This document shows positions 47,551 through 58,434 of a stretch of DNA of 64,000 nt, in pieces. The first letter of the stretch is position 1; every line of letters starts with the position of its first letter. The DNA comes from Anadara kagoshimensis (lineage: Eukaryota; Mollusca; Bivalvia; Arcoida; Arcidae): contig CM037857.1 of NCBI GenBank assembly GCA_021292105.1, positions 37,491,114 to 37,555,113 of the forward strand, given 5' to 3'. The notes under the pieces are model-generated. The model saw only the letters and a program-made list of their open reading frames with translations. It searched no databases and was not told where the DNA came from. A program made the translations under genes and the position numbers.

Positions 47551-48018
47551 TTGAGACGAAATATCTTATACGAGACTTTCACTTTGCTTTGCCTTATGAT
47601 ATACATATATCGATGCTAATACAACTTACTTTAATATTAACACTTCAGTCGAAAAAAATAAATTTAAACTCACAATTGAGTTAAATGTAATTGAAATCAT
47701 CTTGAACGTTTTGAAAATACGAAAAATGACTAAAAACCAAAAACAAAATTACGTGCAAAATGTTTGGGATTCGAACCCGCGCATTGAGACGACATATCTT
47801 ATACGAGACTTTCACTTTGCTTTGCCTTATGATATACATATATCGATGCTAATACAACTTACTTTAATATTAACACTTCAGTCGAAAAAAATAAATTTAA
47901 ACTCACAATTGAGTTAAATGTAATTGAAATCATCTTGAACGTTTTGAAAATACGAAAAATGACTAAAAACCAAAAACAAAATTACGTGCAAAATGTTTGG
48001 GATTCGAACCCGCGCATT
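47551..48018. repeat. Exact 233-bp tandem duplication
   Basis: TTGAGACGAAATATCTTATA at 47551 returns at 47784 with one change, and the copies stay aligned at offset 233 through GGGATTCGAACCCGCGCATT (about 47766 and 47999). The near-identity means a recent event. The third start is replaced by the tRNA-like sequence that follows. Confidence 0.93.
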
Positions 48019-48085
48019 AAAATAATAGCATTAGGTTTCAAATCAATAGACCGCATACTTAACCGCTGAGCTATCGAAGCTTAGA
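47998..48085 (-). mobile_element. tRNA-like SINE head
   Basis: Read in reverse: AAGCTTCGATAGCTCAGCGG, TTAAGTATGCGGTCTATTGA and GCGCGGGTTCGAATCCCAAA. A-box (TAGCTCAGCGG) and B-box (GGTTCGAATCC) are intact. The region between is too long and A/T-rich for a functional tRNA. The body continues toward lower coordinates into the 233-bp duplicated sequence. Confidence 0.6.
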
Positions 48086-48815
48086 TGTGTATACGCTTTG
48101 ATATAAGAGTGACGATAATGTCCACAGTTTAGTTTTTAAGCGTTTTTCATTTTTTTACGATGATGGCAGGCATGCCCGTGGATAATCTTTAAGTCACTGA
48201 AAACTAAATAAATATTATCTACATTTTAATGTCGTTTGTTTACGGGCAGGCCTGCCATCATTATGAAATTGCAATATATTGTATGAAAAATTACCATTTC
48301 TGAATAGAATCACTATTTGCATATAGTATAAGTAATACTTCTCTGTTACCAGGGATATTTTTATTGACATGACATTTTAAAATGAACCTTATTCTATAGA
48401 TAAAAACCAATATTTAAATGATGTAAATTTTGACTCCCATGAATTTTCGTATGGGTCATTTCCTTATATTTTTCGATCCTTTGAAGCAAAGGGACGTTAA
48501 AACACTGCTCCGTACACACGTATTATTTAAATCGATGGTAGCTATAGCCAATCTTACTGTACGAAGATAGTCTTAATGAGCATTCTTGTGTTCTCTTATG
48601 ATCTTTTTAAATAAAGAAACCTATTTAAAACAAATGGGTCCTTTAACATAATATTTTCCATAAAAGAAGTTTAGTGGGTTATATAGGTAGCACCCTGTCC
48701 ATCCGTCCAAATAAGGTCGGAGATCCGCAACTTCCTGGTTATGGAAGGAATTTGATCAAACTTGACAATGTGCTGCATACAGCTTATAATGTACAGTACA
48801 TACTTGTCCAAATGG
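48086..48815. other. Nothing recognised
   Basis: GGCAGGCATGCC near 48164 and GGGCAGGCCTGCCATCA near 48244 are short palindromes about 80 bp apart. No larger feature. Confidence 0.45.
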
Positions 48816-48817
48816 TA

Positions 48818-49021
48818 CAATACAGACCTGTCCAAAGTTTAACACTTAACTAACGAATAAGCGCGGGATCGAGCACCCATTACGTTTCTCTTTAGCAACA
48901 TCTCAGCAGCTGAATTGTTATCCATGTCTCGGTAAATATCTCTCCATATCTCGGTCACTTGACAGCTGATCTCCACTCTTTTTCGTTAGACAAGTGTTAA
49001 ACCTTCTGAGGGTTTGTACTG
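48818..49021. mobile_element. Tc1/mariner-like CAGTACAGACCTG element, 204 bp
   Basis: CAATACAGACCTGTCCAAAG and a right end near CCTTCTGAGGGTTTGTACTG are inverted and flanked by TA (48816-48817 and 49022-49023). AAGTTTAACACTTAACTAAC and GTTAGACAAGTGTTAAACCT form the inner pair. Confidence 0.82.
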
Positions 49022-49437
49022 TATGTAGGTATAATGTTAATGTCAGAGCAAATTTAACATTTTGGCCGATAGGCAACATTGCGCGCGTGTGCACTAGTAC
49101 TCTTATGATCACTATAAGTGCACACTAGCGCAAAATACAGAAAGTTTCTCAAATTTAAACTCAAACGTCTCATAATTTGTGTTTAGATCAATCCTCGAGA
49201 TTAACAAAAAACAACCGTATTTTGCAAATACCTGAAAGATTGCTGATGTGACATAAGGCATTCATACGACCATAGTTCTGTAGTTGATGCTGAGGATTGG
49301 GGCATTTATCTCTGAAGAGATTGCTCTAGTTATTTTAGTTTAAACAGCATTACTCAATCCTTGGGTCAGGTCTAGGGATGTGGGACTAAACTAATGCAGC
49401 ATACTTTCAAAAATGCTGTATGCGATTCGAATATCTG

Positions 49438-49699
49438 GTCCCAGTTTCAAAATCATTACTCAACAAAGATTTTCCTCGAATTAAATTTAGCAAAGTTTGG
49501 AAATGTGTTTTTTTCTTGAAACCACAAATAAATATTATTACAAGTAAAACTAAATGCAAATGTATTAGGTTAGAGACGATCTTCAAAATGATACCTTAAA
49601 TTCATTAATATCTCAAAAATAAAGTAACAAAGTTTTTAAATTTTGCCAAATTTAAGATAAGGAAAATCTCAGTTGAGGATTGATTGTGAAACTGGAGCC
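49438..49699. mobile_element. GGTTTCACAATCATTCCTTA-family inverted-repeat element, 262 bp
   Basis: GGTCCCAGTTTCAAAATCAT and GATTGATTGTGAAACTGGAG are the ends. AAGATTTTCCTCGAATTAAA pairs with AAATTTAAGATAAGGAAAAT. More diverged than the copies at 14136 and 33134. Confidence 0.85.
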
Positions 49700-50024
49700 C
49701 AGACACTTACCACTAAGCTAGAGTACAATTTTGAAAGTTTTTTTTTAAAAATTAATGGTCTTAAAGTGTAGTGGGTTTTTTTTTTGTTTTTCCCCATGCA
49801 AATTGTTGAGAGCTTTAATTAAAATATGGCCATTGACAACTTAAATGTTATCCGCTACTGGTACTAAAGCTTCCTGGTCATGAAAATGACAACTCCCCCA
49901 TGCCTTCTTATCCCAGGGCGTGGTTCAAGCAGTCACAAGAGCAAACAAAACCCAATTTGTCAGTTTGATTTTAATTTCAATTATGGACGAGTTCATTAAT
50001 GTACACCTATATAGGGAGCATTAT

Positions 50025-50200
50025 ATATAGGTTGTCCACGATCTAATGGTAACATATAGGAGTCCATTTAATATAACTGCAATTGTAAGGAATAAAGCGT
50101 GAACTGTCGTGATTATACGCTACCAACACCTACATGCATTTAAATTTAAACCTGTCCATGTTTATAAACACTCTGTCATCAGATCGTGGACGGGCTATAG
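50025..50200. mobile_element. Inverted-repeat element with TGTCCACGATCTAATG ends
   Basis: ATATAGGTTGTCCACGATCT near 50024 mirrors AGATCGTGGACGGGCTATAG ending near 50200, about 25 bp of inverted terminal match. The interior has no coding frame. One copy only in the window. Confidence 0.55.
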
Positions 50201-50254
50201 TGCTAAATTCCTCTACATAATGAGAAAAAGTAAACAAGTGAATTGCAGTCATGC

Positions 50255-50610
50255 TGTTGAGCGAGTCCTTCTATATGGCTATTCCTAATGAAGGACAACG
50301 TTGTTTGCCTATATAAGGCATTTATTCTTCAGCTGTATATATTTCCATATTCCTGAAGCAATGGTACAACTCTGGTGCTTTCCTCACTAAGCAGTCATAT
50401 AGGCAAACAACATTGACTTGTCCACTTGACCTTTAATTTAAATATTTATTATGTACAAGTGCATCATTTATAGGTATCACGCCTGTTAATTTTGTTCTCA
50501 TTAGAACACTTAAGTGCCTTGTGTAAATATTACAATTAACTGAATCCTAGTACTGTCCATTTATTGGATGGATCCTTCTTTATGGATATTCCTAATGAGA
50601 GGTCAAGCAA
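50255..50610. repeat. Local inverted and direct repeats
   Basis: TTGTTTGCCTATATA near 50302 is inverted at TCATATAGGCAAACAACATT near 50395. TCCTTCTATATGGCTATTCC near 50267 recurs as TCCTTCTTTATGGATATTCC near 50569. It may be a decayed element; boundaries are uncertain. Confidence 0.45.
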
Positions 50611-50799
50611 ACAGGTCAATGATGTTTTCCTTTGTTTTACAAACAAGGGTTTATTTACAATAATAACAGCAATATATGTTATTCAGTTGCAATTGTAGGT
50701 AACCATGCTTGGTTGTTTCACATGCCCTCCAAATCCCAATTGCTGAAATAGAGTAGAATTGAGTTAAGATGTTTTACCCCAAAGTCAAGAATACAGACA

Positions 50800-51195
50800 T
50801 TTGGACTCCAAATTTAAGAACTTTTTAGGGTCTTTTCAGGGTCTCATTTGCAAATTTAAGCCTATTCAGAGGGACAATTTTATAAGAAAAACATTGGTGC
50901 AAAGACAATTAAATCAATAAAACATTTACTTACATGTCCATAGTAATGACAAATTGACACTTGAAGTTGGGGTTGACTTTGGGTGTTCAGAAGGGCCAGG
51001 TACCTTATAATCGCTCATTTTAATGTAACTTATTTTTTTTATTGATCAATCCATTTACAACCACTTAATATCAACACCTAATTGGCAAAATTCAAGGGCT
51101 TTTTTAGGGCCTTCAGGATAAATTCAAGGGTTTTTTAGGATCAGACTTGTTTTTAGGGTCTTTTTAGGGCAAACCTCAAAATTTAAGGACTTTTG
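50800..51195. repeat. Degenerate AGGGTCTTTTTAGGG-rich segment
   Basis: TTTTTAGGG with TTCAGG or AATTCAAGG recurs near 50823, 51095, 51125, 51150 and 51180. It reads as an old tandem repeat with an unrelated 200-bp stretch inside. Confidence 0.4.
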
Positions 51196-51219
51196 TGGAG
51201 AAAACCAATCTACTTTTTC

Positions 51220-51420
51220 TTTCACTAATATTAAGGCAGTCAGTTAAAGATTAGTGGAGAAAACTGGAGTGCTTAGAGAAAACCAATCTACTTTCAGCAA
51301 CCAAATTGACCCAACTTTTTCGTATTAGGAACTGTCCCAAGTAGGATTCAAACCTTGGCTGTAAGAGGTGCCTGCTATTCTTCAGCTGGTACTTAGACCA
51401 CTTAGCCATCAAAGCCCCAC
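51220..51420 (-). mobile_element. tRNA-headed SINE (family C)
   Basis: Read in reverse: GTGGGGCTTTGATGGCTAAG, TGGTCTAAGTACCAGCTGAA, then CAAGGTTTGAATCCTACTTG (B box). A body follows with GGTTTTCTCTAAGCACTCCA and GTTTTCTCCACTAATC. Related copies are at 56150 and 58435. The head resembles a class II (leucine/serine-like) tRNA. Confidence 0.7.
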
Positions 51421-51464
51421 TTGTAAATCAGTATTCAATAAAAACAAAACATATATTTAACTGC

Positions 51465-51470
51465 TTTATT
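51465..51470 (-). terminator. Polyadenylation signal of the minus-strand host gene
   Basis: TTTATT on the plus strand reads AATAAA on the minus strand, about 125 bases after the stop codon at 51593. The context GCTAAATAAAGCAG is a normal signal. Cleavage would be expected near 51440-51455, before the SINE that begins at 51420. Confidence 0.6.
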
Positions 51471-51592
51471 TAGCAGAGTGTAATTGTAAACAAAAACAAC
51501 GGTCATTAATTTAGCCATTGTATATAAATGTTAAGTTCCTTTCAGTAAACATATCTGTCTTGTATAACAATAAGTCTTCACGAGTTAGTCCA

Positions 51593-51643
51593 TTATTTCT
51601 TTCCAGTTTTCTTTCCTTTCTTTGTTGTCTTTTTAGGTGAAAC
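51593..51643 (-). CDS. Putative terminal exon of a host gene, lysine-rich C-terminus
   Basis: The minus strand shows GAAATTTTGTGTTTCAG, a good splice acceptor, followed by 51 bases that encode VSPKKTTKKGKKTGKK and a TAA stop. A 3' UTR with AATAAA at 51470 follows. The phase is 0, which fits the upstream exon at 58948-58992, also lysine-rich and phase 0. The intron between would be about 7.3 kb and holds SINEs and a foldback element, usual for intronic DNA here. Basic tails of this kind occur on many nuclear and RNA-binding proteins, so the family cannot be named. The rest of the gene must lie at higher coordinates, probably beyond the retrotransposon. The exon was read by eye; no transcript supports it. 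Confidence 0.55.
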   Translation of the reverse strand, partial: VSPKKTTKKGKKTGKK

Positions 51644-51649
51644 CTGAAA

Positions 51650-52380
51650 CACAAAATTTCAAACATGTTTTAATACATAAATTAGTGGTCAAATGTTCCT
51701 GATGTTTACAAGCAGGCAGACCTTAGTCTGGTTCAAATATGCTATATAAATTGACAATTTCAATAACAAGCAGGCAGACATTGGTCTGGTTCAAAAGATA
51801 AAGACACTATATAAATTGACATTTCAATAAAACTTCAATGTTCTTGTTTGTTTACAATTAAGAAAATCAGCAACATCAGTACATACAGCAATAATAAAAT
51901 CCATGTGAGACAGTTTGGGTGTGGATTTAACATATGTAATTTCACGTCAGTTCTGTCATGTTTTACAAGATTTATAGCAAGAAGTTGCTAATAATTATAT
52001 CTTGTTGACATGTCTAAAACAAACAAAAACAAATTGTTAATCGTGTCTCCAAAGTCACTGAACCTAAAATCATGGTTATTCCCATCAATAATTACAATGG
52101 TATATATATTGACCTACAAAAAACTAGACAATGTTTTGCAAAAAAAATGGCTAAAAGTTGAAAAAGCCATTTATATCTGGTCATCAAATTCAGTAAATTA
52201 TCTCCCTTTACAGGAAGAAAAAAATAACTTTATGTAACTAGTAACTTAGAATTTTTAATCGTCATCAATCAAGTTTTGACCAAATATTTGCCTTAAATAC
52301 AAGGAATGCAAGATACTTTTAAACACCAGTTTTGTAAAAAAAAAAAAATAAAAAAAAAAAATTTAAAAAAATAACTCTGG
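51650..52380. other. Probable intron; nothing recognised
   Basis: ACAAGCAGGCAGACCTTAGT and ACAAGCAGGCAGACATTGGT near 51708 and 51768 form a 60-bp direct repeat (CTGGTTCAAA follows both). A poly(A) patch lies at 52337-52372. No supported coding feature. Confidence 0.5.
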
Positions 52381-52383
52381 GCA

Positions 52384-52625
52384 ATGTGCTGGGAGGGTTC
52401 TTTAGCATGTCATGTCTGCCTTAACACAGGGTATAGGTTTTTAAGGTCTCTTGCGAAGGACCCTGTGACTTTCATTTCTAACTGCAGAATGCTTGGCCAA
52501 GAAGTCACTGGCTTTTTTCAAGTCTTGGTCAGACACTGGACAGGGTTTGTTCTCATGATGTCCCACAGACAAAGTTGGTCAGACACCGGACAGGGTGTAT
52601 ACCCATGACGTCCCACATACGAAGT
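52384..52625 (-). mobile_element. Family A SINE, rearranged
   Basis: Read in reverse, CCAAGACTTGAAAAAAGCC, TTGGCCAAGCATTCTGCAGT, GAAAGTCACAGGGTCCTTCG and CTGTGTTAAGGCAGACATGA match the AATC-tailed subfamily. The head end is duplicated: TTGGTCAGACACTGGACAGG and TTGGTCAGACACCGGACAGG lie 52 bp apart. The A and B boxes are lost. Confidence 0.75.
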
Positions 52626-53515
52626 TATTTCAAATTATTTTAGGTAAGATTTCAATGATAGGAAAGAACCAGCTCCTATCTGAATGAAAAGACTTAAAAG
52701 TATTGGATATCATTTACAGTAAGAATAATAAAATCTAATGTCACAGGAAAAGGGGGCAATCACATAGCCAGCCAGGCAGGTGTTGGTTATCATAGATTAT
52801 ACAGGTTTATAAAAGACTACCCTTTATCTCCACTCTCATGTCTAACAGACCTCCATATCTATCCCCTAATACAACAACAAAAGTCAAAATTCAATTTTTT
52901 GCTTCTCTGTAAGATCAAGACAAACACTAGAAATGAGATCGACAGGTATTAGTAACACCTGTTTACACCTTAACGAGTACATGCACCTTTATGTTAACTC
53001 TTTAATCAGTAAATAGTGTTGCTTATCTGTTTATTTCTTTCAAATGTGGCTAGTTTATTGCCCAGTAAAACACTTTATTTAAACATTTATTTCTTCAGAG
53101 CATGACAATTGTGGTCAAATTCATAAAGTTTATTGCACTACTTCATGGATATGTAAGTGTAACACATGGTCAAGATTAGTTCTATTTTAAGCCAAGTATA
53201 CCTCGTACAAAATGACCATATATCACTTTATGTTCTATTTCTGTCCAAAACAATAACTTCTTAAGAACACTATATGTGAGCCTTACAGATATAAAAACAC
53301 TATAGAAAAACCAAATATCATGTCAGATTTGGGGTCCAGTCATGTGTTTTAGAAATTTAACCGCTGTAGGTTTTTTCAGTCAAAGGACCAATGTGAGGAA
53401 GGCCCCCACATAATATGTTCTGCTTATGAATGAGGTTTTTAATATTAACAAATATTGAAATTTGTTAACAGCAGTATGTAAATAATTGAAAGTGGTATGA
53501 ATTTCATGGCAAGAA
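52626..53515. other. Probable intron; nothing recognised
   Basis: No supported coding or repeat feature. Confidence 0.5.
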
Positions 53516-53519
53516 TTGA

Positions 53520-54002
53520 AAATGAAAACTGCAGGTACCAAGAATCACAAACAAGTTTCATAAAAATCCCACATTCCTACTAAAGATGTCATTCGGAAAA
53601 TATTTAGCCAATCAGATTGCAGCAGCCTCATTAAATATGCATGGGACTTGTCAAACATTGAACTTGAGCGAAGGACTTGTATACTGAGTATCACAAACAA
53701 GTTTCATCAAAATCCCATCATTCCTACAAACAAGTTTCATCAAAACCCCATCATTCCTTTAGAAGATATCATGCAGACAACATTCAGTCAATCAGATTGC
53801 AGCAGCCTCATTAAATATGCACAGAAACTTGTCAAACATTGAACTTGAGCGAGGGACTTATGTACCAATTATCACAAACAAGTTTCATAAAATTTCCACC
53901 ATTCCTTCTCAAGATATTGTGCGGAAAGTGAAACGTACAGACAGACGGACGGACAAGGTGATTACTATAGGGCACCCACATCACAATGCGGGGCCCTAAA
54001 AA
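53520..54002 (+). repeat. Dispersed repeat with about 180-bp internal tandem units
   Basis: ATCACAAACAAGTTTCATAA (53545), ATCACAAACAAGTTTCATCA (53690) and ATCACAAACAAGTTTCATAA (53870) start similar units. CAATCAGATTGCAGCAGCCT and CATTAAATATGC recur 180 bp apart (53608 and 53788). The right end has ACAGACAGACGGACGGACAA and GGGGCCCTAAAAA. This parallels the element at 22100: tandem units, then an ACAGAC-type segment, then a short AAAA end. Confidence 0.75.
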
Positions 54003-54089
54003 TTAGCAAACCAACTTGATATGTGCATCTCCTATCAATGTTGATTTTGCATCAAGTTTAGTGAAATGGGGCTTCATAATGTTGGAGAA

Positions 54090-54545
54090 TTACTCTGGAC
54101 ATGAGTTTTACATCCCAGTCAAGAATATATCACATATCAAGAGCTCACCAGCTTTAAGTGAAGTTTTTACCCTTTGCAGTGTGCTCAGGGGAATAAGCAG
54201 AGCAGGTTTTAAATTGTGCCATGCCTACTGTGACAAAGGACATTGGTTTTTAAGGTCTCTTCTTGGGAAGGACTACCCGAGTGCCAAGATGGGTTCTATA
54301 ATGTGCCATGCCTGCTGTGACAAAGGACATTGGTTTTTAGGTCTCTTTTGGGAAGGACTACCCGAGTGCCAAGGCGGGTTCTATAATGTGCCATGCCTAC
54401 TGTGACAAAGCACATTGGTTTTTAGGGTCTCTTCTTGGAAAAGTCTACCAGAGTGCCAAGTGCTGGGCAAAAGAATAGTCAAAGCCAGCCAGGGTTTTAA
54501 CCCCGACCTCCCACATACAAAAGTGAACACCAACTGAGCATCTAG
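54090..54545 (-). mobile_element. Family A SINE with an internal 86-bp triplication
   Basis: Outer parts match the AATC-tailed subfamily in reverse: TCAAGAATATATCACATATC near the tail side and AGTGCTGGGCAAAAGAATAG near the head side. GTGCCATGCCTACTGTGACA starts at 54216, 54303 and 54388, so the central segment is present three times. The B-box region GGGTTTTAACCCCGACC survives at about 54492. Confidence 0.85.
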
Positions 54546-54571
54546 TCTGTATGAAGGAGATACACCTGCAA

Positions 54572-54588
54572 TATATATATATATATAG
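54572..54588. repeat. (TA)n microsatellite
   Basis: Short TA run. Confidence 0.9.
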
Positions 54589-54994
54589 TAAATCTAATTA
54601 CTCCTCAACACCTGTGACAAACAAGACCTATATCATTATATATGACAAAATTCGGAGTAAATCTGTATTTACATAACGTCGCATGTTTGTACCTTTACTT
54701 GTCTCGATAACTGGGGGATTTGATAGATTGAGTAAGTTCAATATTAAAACTAAATTTGTTTATTTAAAAATCTCCAAATCAAATTTAGAGCTTATTTTCA
54801 CCAGATAATACCCCAACTGGTGATGACCTCAGACATTAAGATAAAACAGGTATAATGCAGCTGTGTAGCTAAGTATGGATAATCTGAAAATTTGGCAACT
54901 TATAAAAGTGTTCAACACCTGCAACTTTCTCTCACACACACAGAGAGAATGATCACACACACACAAGAGTGAGAGAAATTGATTGGGGTTTTTA

Positions 54995-55245
54995 TATACT
55001 AGTCAAGAATGTTTCAATTATATTGAGAGGTCACCAGCGACAGAAATTTTGACTCTGATGTATACGTACTTAGTACAGCAATATGCAGGGAGGCTTCTTT
55101 TAACTTGCTATGCGTGCCATGACACGGGGCATCAGTGACTTGTTTCTAAATGCTAAGTGCTTTGCAAAAAACTAGTCGCTACCTATTTTCAAGTCCTGGC
55201 AAGAACCTAGTCAGGGTTCAAACCTCCAAAATACAGAGCAAGTAG
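54995..55245 (-). mobile_element. Family A SINE, AATC-tailed subfamily
   Basis: In reverse: AGGTTTGAACCCTGACTAGG (B box), CCAGGACTTGAAAATAGGTA, TTTTTGCAAAGCACTTAGCA, GATGCCCCGTGTCATGGCAC and TCAATATAATTGAAACATTC. The A-box side is replaced by the compound repeat. Confidence 0.82.
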
Positions 55246-55269
55246 TCCATAAATTGACCTACCATAATG

Positions 55270-55305
<36 letters not shown>

Positions 55306-55348
55306 ACACACACAGCAATTAGTCCATAAATTGACCTACCATAATGGG

Positions 55349-55428
<80 letters not shown>

Positions 55429-55470
55429 CAATTAGTTCATAAATTGACCTACCATAATGGTAGAGAGGGT
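55237..55470. repeat. Compound repeat: (GA)n and (TA)n with a 45-bp unit three times
   Basis: ATAAATTGACCTACCATAAT occurs at 55249, 55329 and 55440. Between the copies lie AG/GA runs, a TA run and ACAC. The copies are nearly identical, so the microsatellite and its flank have been duplicated together. Confidence 0.92.
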
Positions 55471-55688
55471 CTAAAATGAGATACTAGATTTTTCATTCTA
55501 AATTCTCAATTTTTCAATTTTTTATTGATGGGGATATCAAATGTTTTACATCTTGGTACAAGACAGTAGGACCATTTCATTATATCAAAGTGACAGGACA
55601 GTATTAGAATGACCGAGGAAACCAGAGTTCCTGGAAGAAAAAAACTTTGAAAAAGCAAATTAACTTTTTCATTTGAGGATATGCAAGA

Positions 55689-56076
55689 TTGGTTGGTTGA
55701 ACATGTTGAATGTTGTTTAATGTAGCATCAGCAATTTTTCGGCTATTCGCGACGAGAACTATTTTATTAATCTCTAGGGATTAATCTATAAACAATTTTG
55801 TGTTTTCATGTGAAGTGCGAGTGTATTGTATGGTCTGCCTTGTACTAGCGCTCACTCAGGGCGACTTTAACATGCTAGCTCACAGAGTCAGTATGCCACA
55901 GACAAGTGTACCACTCCCCAGTAGTCCATTATACTGATACCAGGTGAATCAGTAAAGGCAAACAGCAAAGAAAATTCACTTTCCCACATGTGGTCTGAGC
56001 AGGACTAACTCACAGCAGTGAGAGACCCTGGATTTGAAGACTAACGTCTTATCCATTAGGCCACCGTGGCCTCTGC
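55689..56076 (-). mobile_element. Family B SINE, full length
   Basis: In reverse the head is GAGGCCACGGTGGCCTAATG, GATAAGACGTTAGTCTTC, TGAGTTAGTCC. The body includes CAGACCACATGTGGGAAAGT, TGGTATCAGTATAATGGACT and GCGCTAGTACAAGGCAGACC. The tail is ACATTAAACAACATTCAACA with CAACCAACC. It matches the copy at 46290 over its whole length, with an additional GCATGTTAAAGTCGCC segment. Confidence 0.87.
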
Positions 56077-56149
56077 ATATGCAAGTGTGAATTGATTCTT
56101 GCTGGTAGTCTGAAGAAATCCATCGACCATTGGCAAGTGGACTGACAAA

Positions 56150-56260
56150 CTTTCTAACAATTGGATCTTTTCAAGTGGTATTCAAACACAGACAATAAGA
56201 GGTGCTGTGATCCATAACCACATGCTTTAGACAACTTGGTCACAGATGCCCCTTACATGG
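56150..56260 (-). mobile_element. Family C SINE head
   Basis: In reverse: GGGGCATCTGTGACCAAGTT, GTCTAAAGCATGTGGTTATG, GATCACAGCACCTCTTATTG and TGTTTGAATACCACTTG (decayed B box). Same head as the copy at 58435. Confidence 0.65.
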
Positions 56261-56544
56261 TAAGACTAAGTCCATTAAACCTAAATGAAGATAAATTATG
56301 TGTTCTCAATTCTAAAAACCATCTATAATTGAATATTTATGAAAAGATTTAAGCTCAGTATGACTGCAGGATTTTAATTTGACAAAATGCAAAAACATGC
56401 ATTCAGTTGATGACATCAAGTAAGCAATTACTTGTGCTATTTGCGACAAGAAACAATGTCTTCTTAATATAATCATAAGACCATGTGTTACTGAAATTGT
56501 GTTAGGTGTTTCTAAACTACTTTGTACAAGTGTGCACCAAAATA

Positions 56545-57028
56545 GTACTACTGTAGGAACCACTGTGACAGTGAAATTCTCTTTATATCCATAGAAAATC
56601 AAATAAATTTGAATAAAGTTTGATATTTTTCACTTACTTGTACCTAGTCGTAACAGGAAATCTGTATGCGCATCCGCGATTGTCATAAAGTATGTCTGAA
56701 AAAAGGAAAATGTTGGCGGTATGGGGATTTTACACATGCGAAAATGACGATGTTTACACCTGAAGTGATGTCCTTGGTGACGTTTTACGTCATATGCGCA
56801 ACAGAAGCCACCATTTGCATGGTTTTTCAACATGTTAAATCCCCATAGCACCAACGTTTTCCCCTATGCAGATATATTTTGGGCTAATCGCGGATGCGCA
56901 TACAGATTTCCTGTTACGACTAGGTACAAGTAAGTGAAAAATATTGATCTTTATTCAAATTTATTTGATTTTCTATGGATATAAAGAGAATTTCACTGTC
57001 ACAGTCACAATGGTTCCTACAGTAGTAC
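56545..57028. mobile_element. Long foldback element, near-perfect hairpin (484 bp)
   Basis: The left end GTACTACTGTAGGAACCACT mirrors the right end ATGGTTCCTACAGTAGTAC. Arms then pair as TATCCATAGAAAATCAAATA with its mirror, TTACTTGTACCTAGTCGTAA with TTACGACTAGGTACAAGTAA, GGAAATCTGTATGCGCATCC with its mirror, and GGCGGTATGGGGATTT with AAATCCCCATAGCACC. The centre carries GACGTTTTACGTCATATGCG. This is the best-preserved of three copies. Confidence 0.93.
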
Positions 57029-58434
57029 ACTTGTGCCTGAAGTTGCAGATCAACAACATATTGCACCACCCTGTTTTTTTTTTTTTTTAAACTGGTATCA
57101 GGCTAACTAGTCAATGCAAAAAAATAAGAAATACCCTTGAATGGGGTCAACCAGTCTGTGAAAGCCCAACAACGTAACCATACACTTGCAAGCTCAGCTA
57201 CTACTATTACTGCATTTTCCGAAATTCAACAGGCTTAATATAATGTATGTTTGTCACCATTCAAAGAAATTACTCGCATAGCGATCGGTTAACTTGCCAG
57301 AGTACATAGAACGCATGCAACATTTAGTGGTAACTTGTTTATCGGGAAAGTCTAGTAAACAAATGTGGCCACAACGTATATCTAAGTAAGTCGCACAAAA
57401 TTACTACTGGTGTCAACAGTACCCCCCCCCCCCTCTCAGTATTAAACCTCTATATCGACTACCGGTGTAATATAATCATATAGGTGTTAATAACAGTAAC
57501 CCCCCTCAATATCCAATATCATAAATCTATACCCTAGTCTTTAATATGTCTATACTGACAGTCCCCCTTTACCCCTTATAGTGCATAAACAATAGCTTTA
57601 TCACATTTTTAAGTTTTAAAAAGTACAAAATGTCAAAATACTGTGTACTCAGACAACACTCTAGTCTTATATAGCCATCCTCTGGCCACTTATCTGACCC
57701 TTGTCCACTATCTCTATTACCCCCTCTAGAGCTTATAATACTTGTTATGAGTGTTAAGCTAATATTGACCATCCATTGCTGACCGTCCACTTGGGTTATT
57801 AACAGATCAATATTACAGATAATTAACTTGCTGGCTGGACGACCTTGTTTATTTTGATTTAAAAGTAAAGTTAATGTGTGTATTAAAATTAAATTATGTC
57901 AAGGTTGTACAACAATATGTCCTTCTCATAGGGAGAGCAGGGCTCCATCAGTTATATGAATGAGAATGGGACTCTTGCAATTGTGAAAATAAGCATCAAA
58001 ATGGCTGAAGTTAGGGAAAAAACAAGCAAGCAAACAATGGCAGAAACTCCGAAATGCTAGTTTTAAAAGCCAACATTTCCAAAATTGTGATAATTGGTAA
58101 ATTGATTAGTGATTATGAAAACAATCATTATGATTTTGTTTGCTACTACTGAATAAAGGTAGTTTCACTACGGGAAAAATGACTAAAAAATTGTTCCAAT
58201 TTGTCCACTTAATTTCCCCTAAAACAACAGTGATGCAGTGAGAAATTAGATCTAGTTGTCCTTACCAACAAAATATCAGATAGTGCCACAATAATGTGTC
58301 TTTGTAATGAAGATACTAGCTATTTCTAGCATATCATAATGCAGTTTACAAGATTACAGAACTTCAATTTTCCAAATTTTAAAGGCAGAAGGTATTTTTC
58401 AAACAATGTAACAAAACCACTGAATCAAGATTCT
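57029..58434. other. Probable intron; nothing recognised
   Basis: Poly(C) at 57422-57432 and poly(T) near 57077. No supported coding or repeat feature. Confidence 0.5.

Noticed and set aside
47998-48085. Functional tRNA gene on the minus strand
   Set aside because: The interval between boxes is A/T-rich and the anticodon arm cannot be formed convincingly; it is better read as a SINE head.
54016-54405. 129-residue plus-strand frame with repeated CHACCDKGHWF
   Set aside because: It is the antisense of a SINE with an internal triplication; the peptide repeat follows the DNA repeat.
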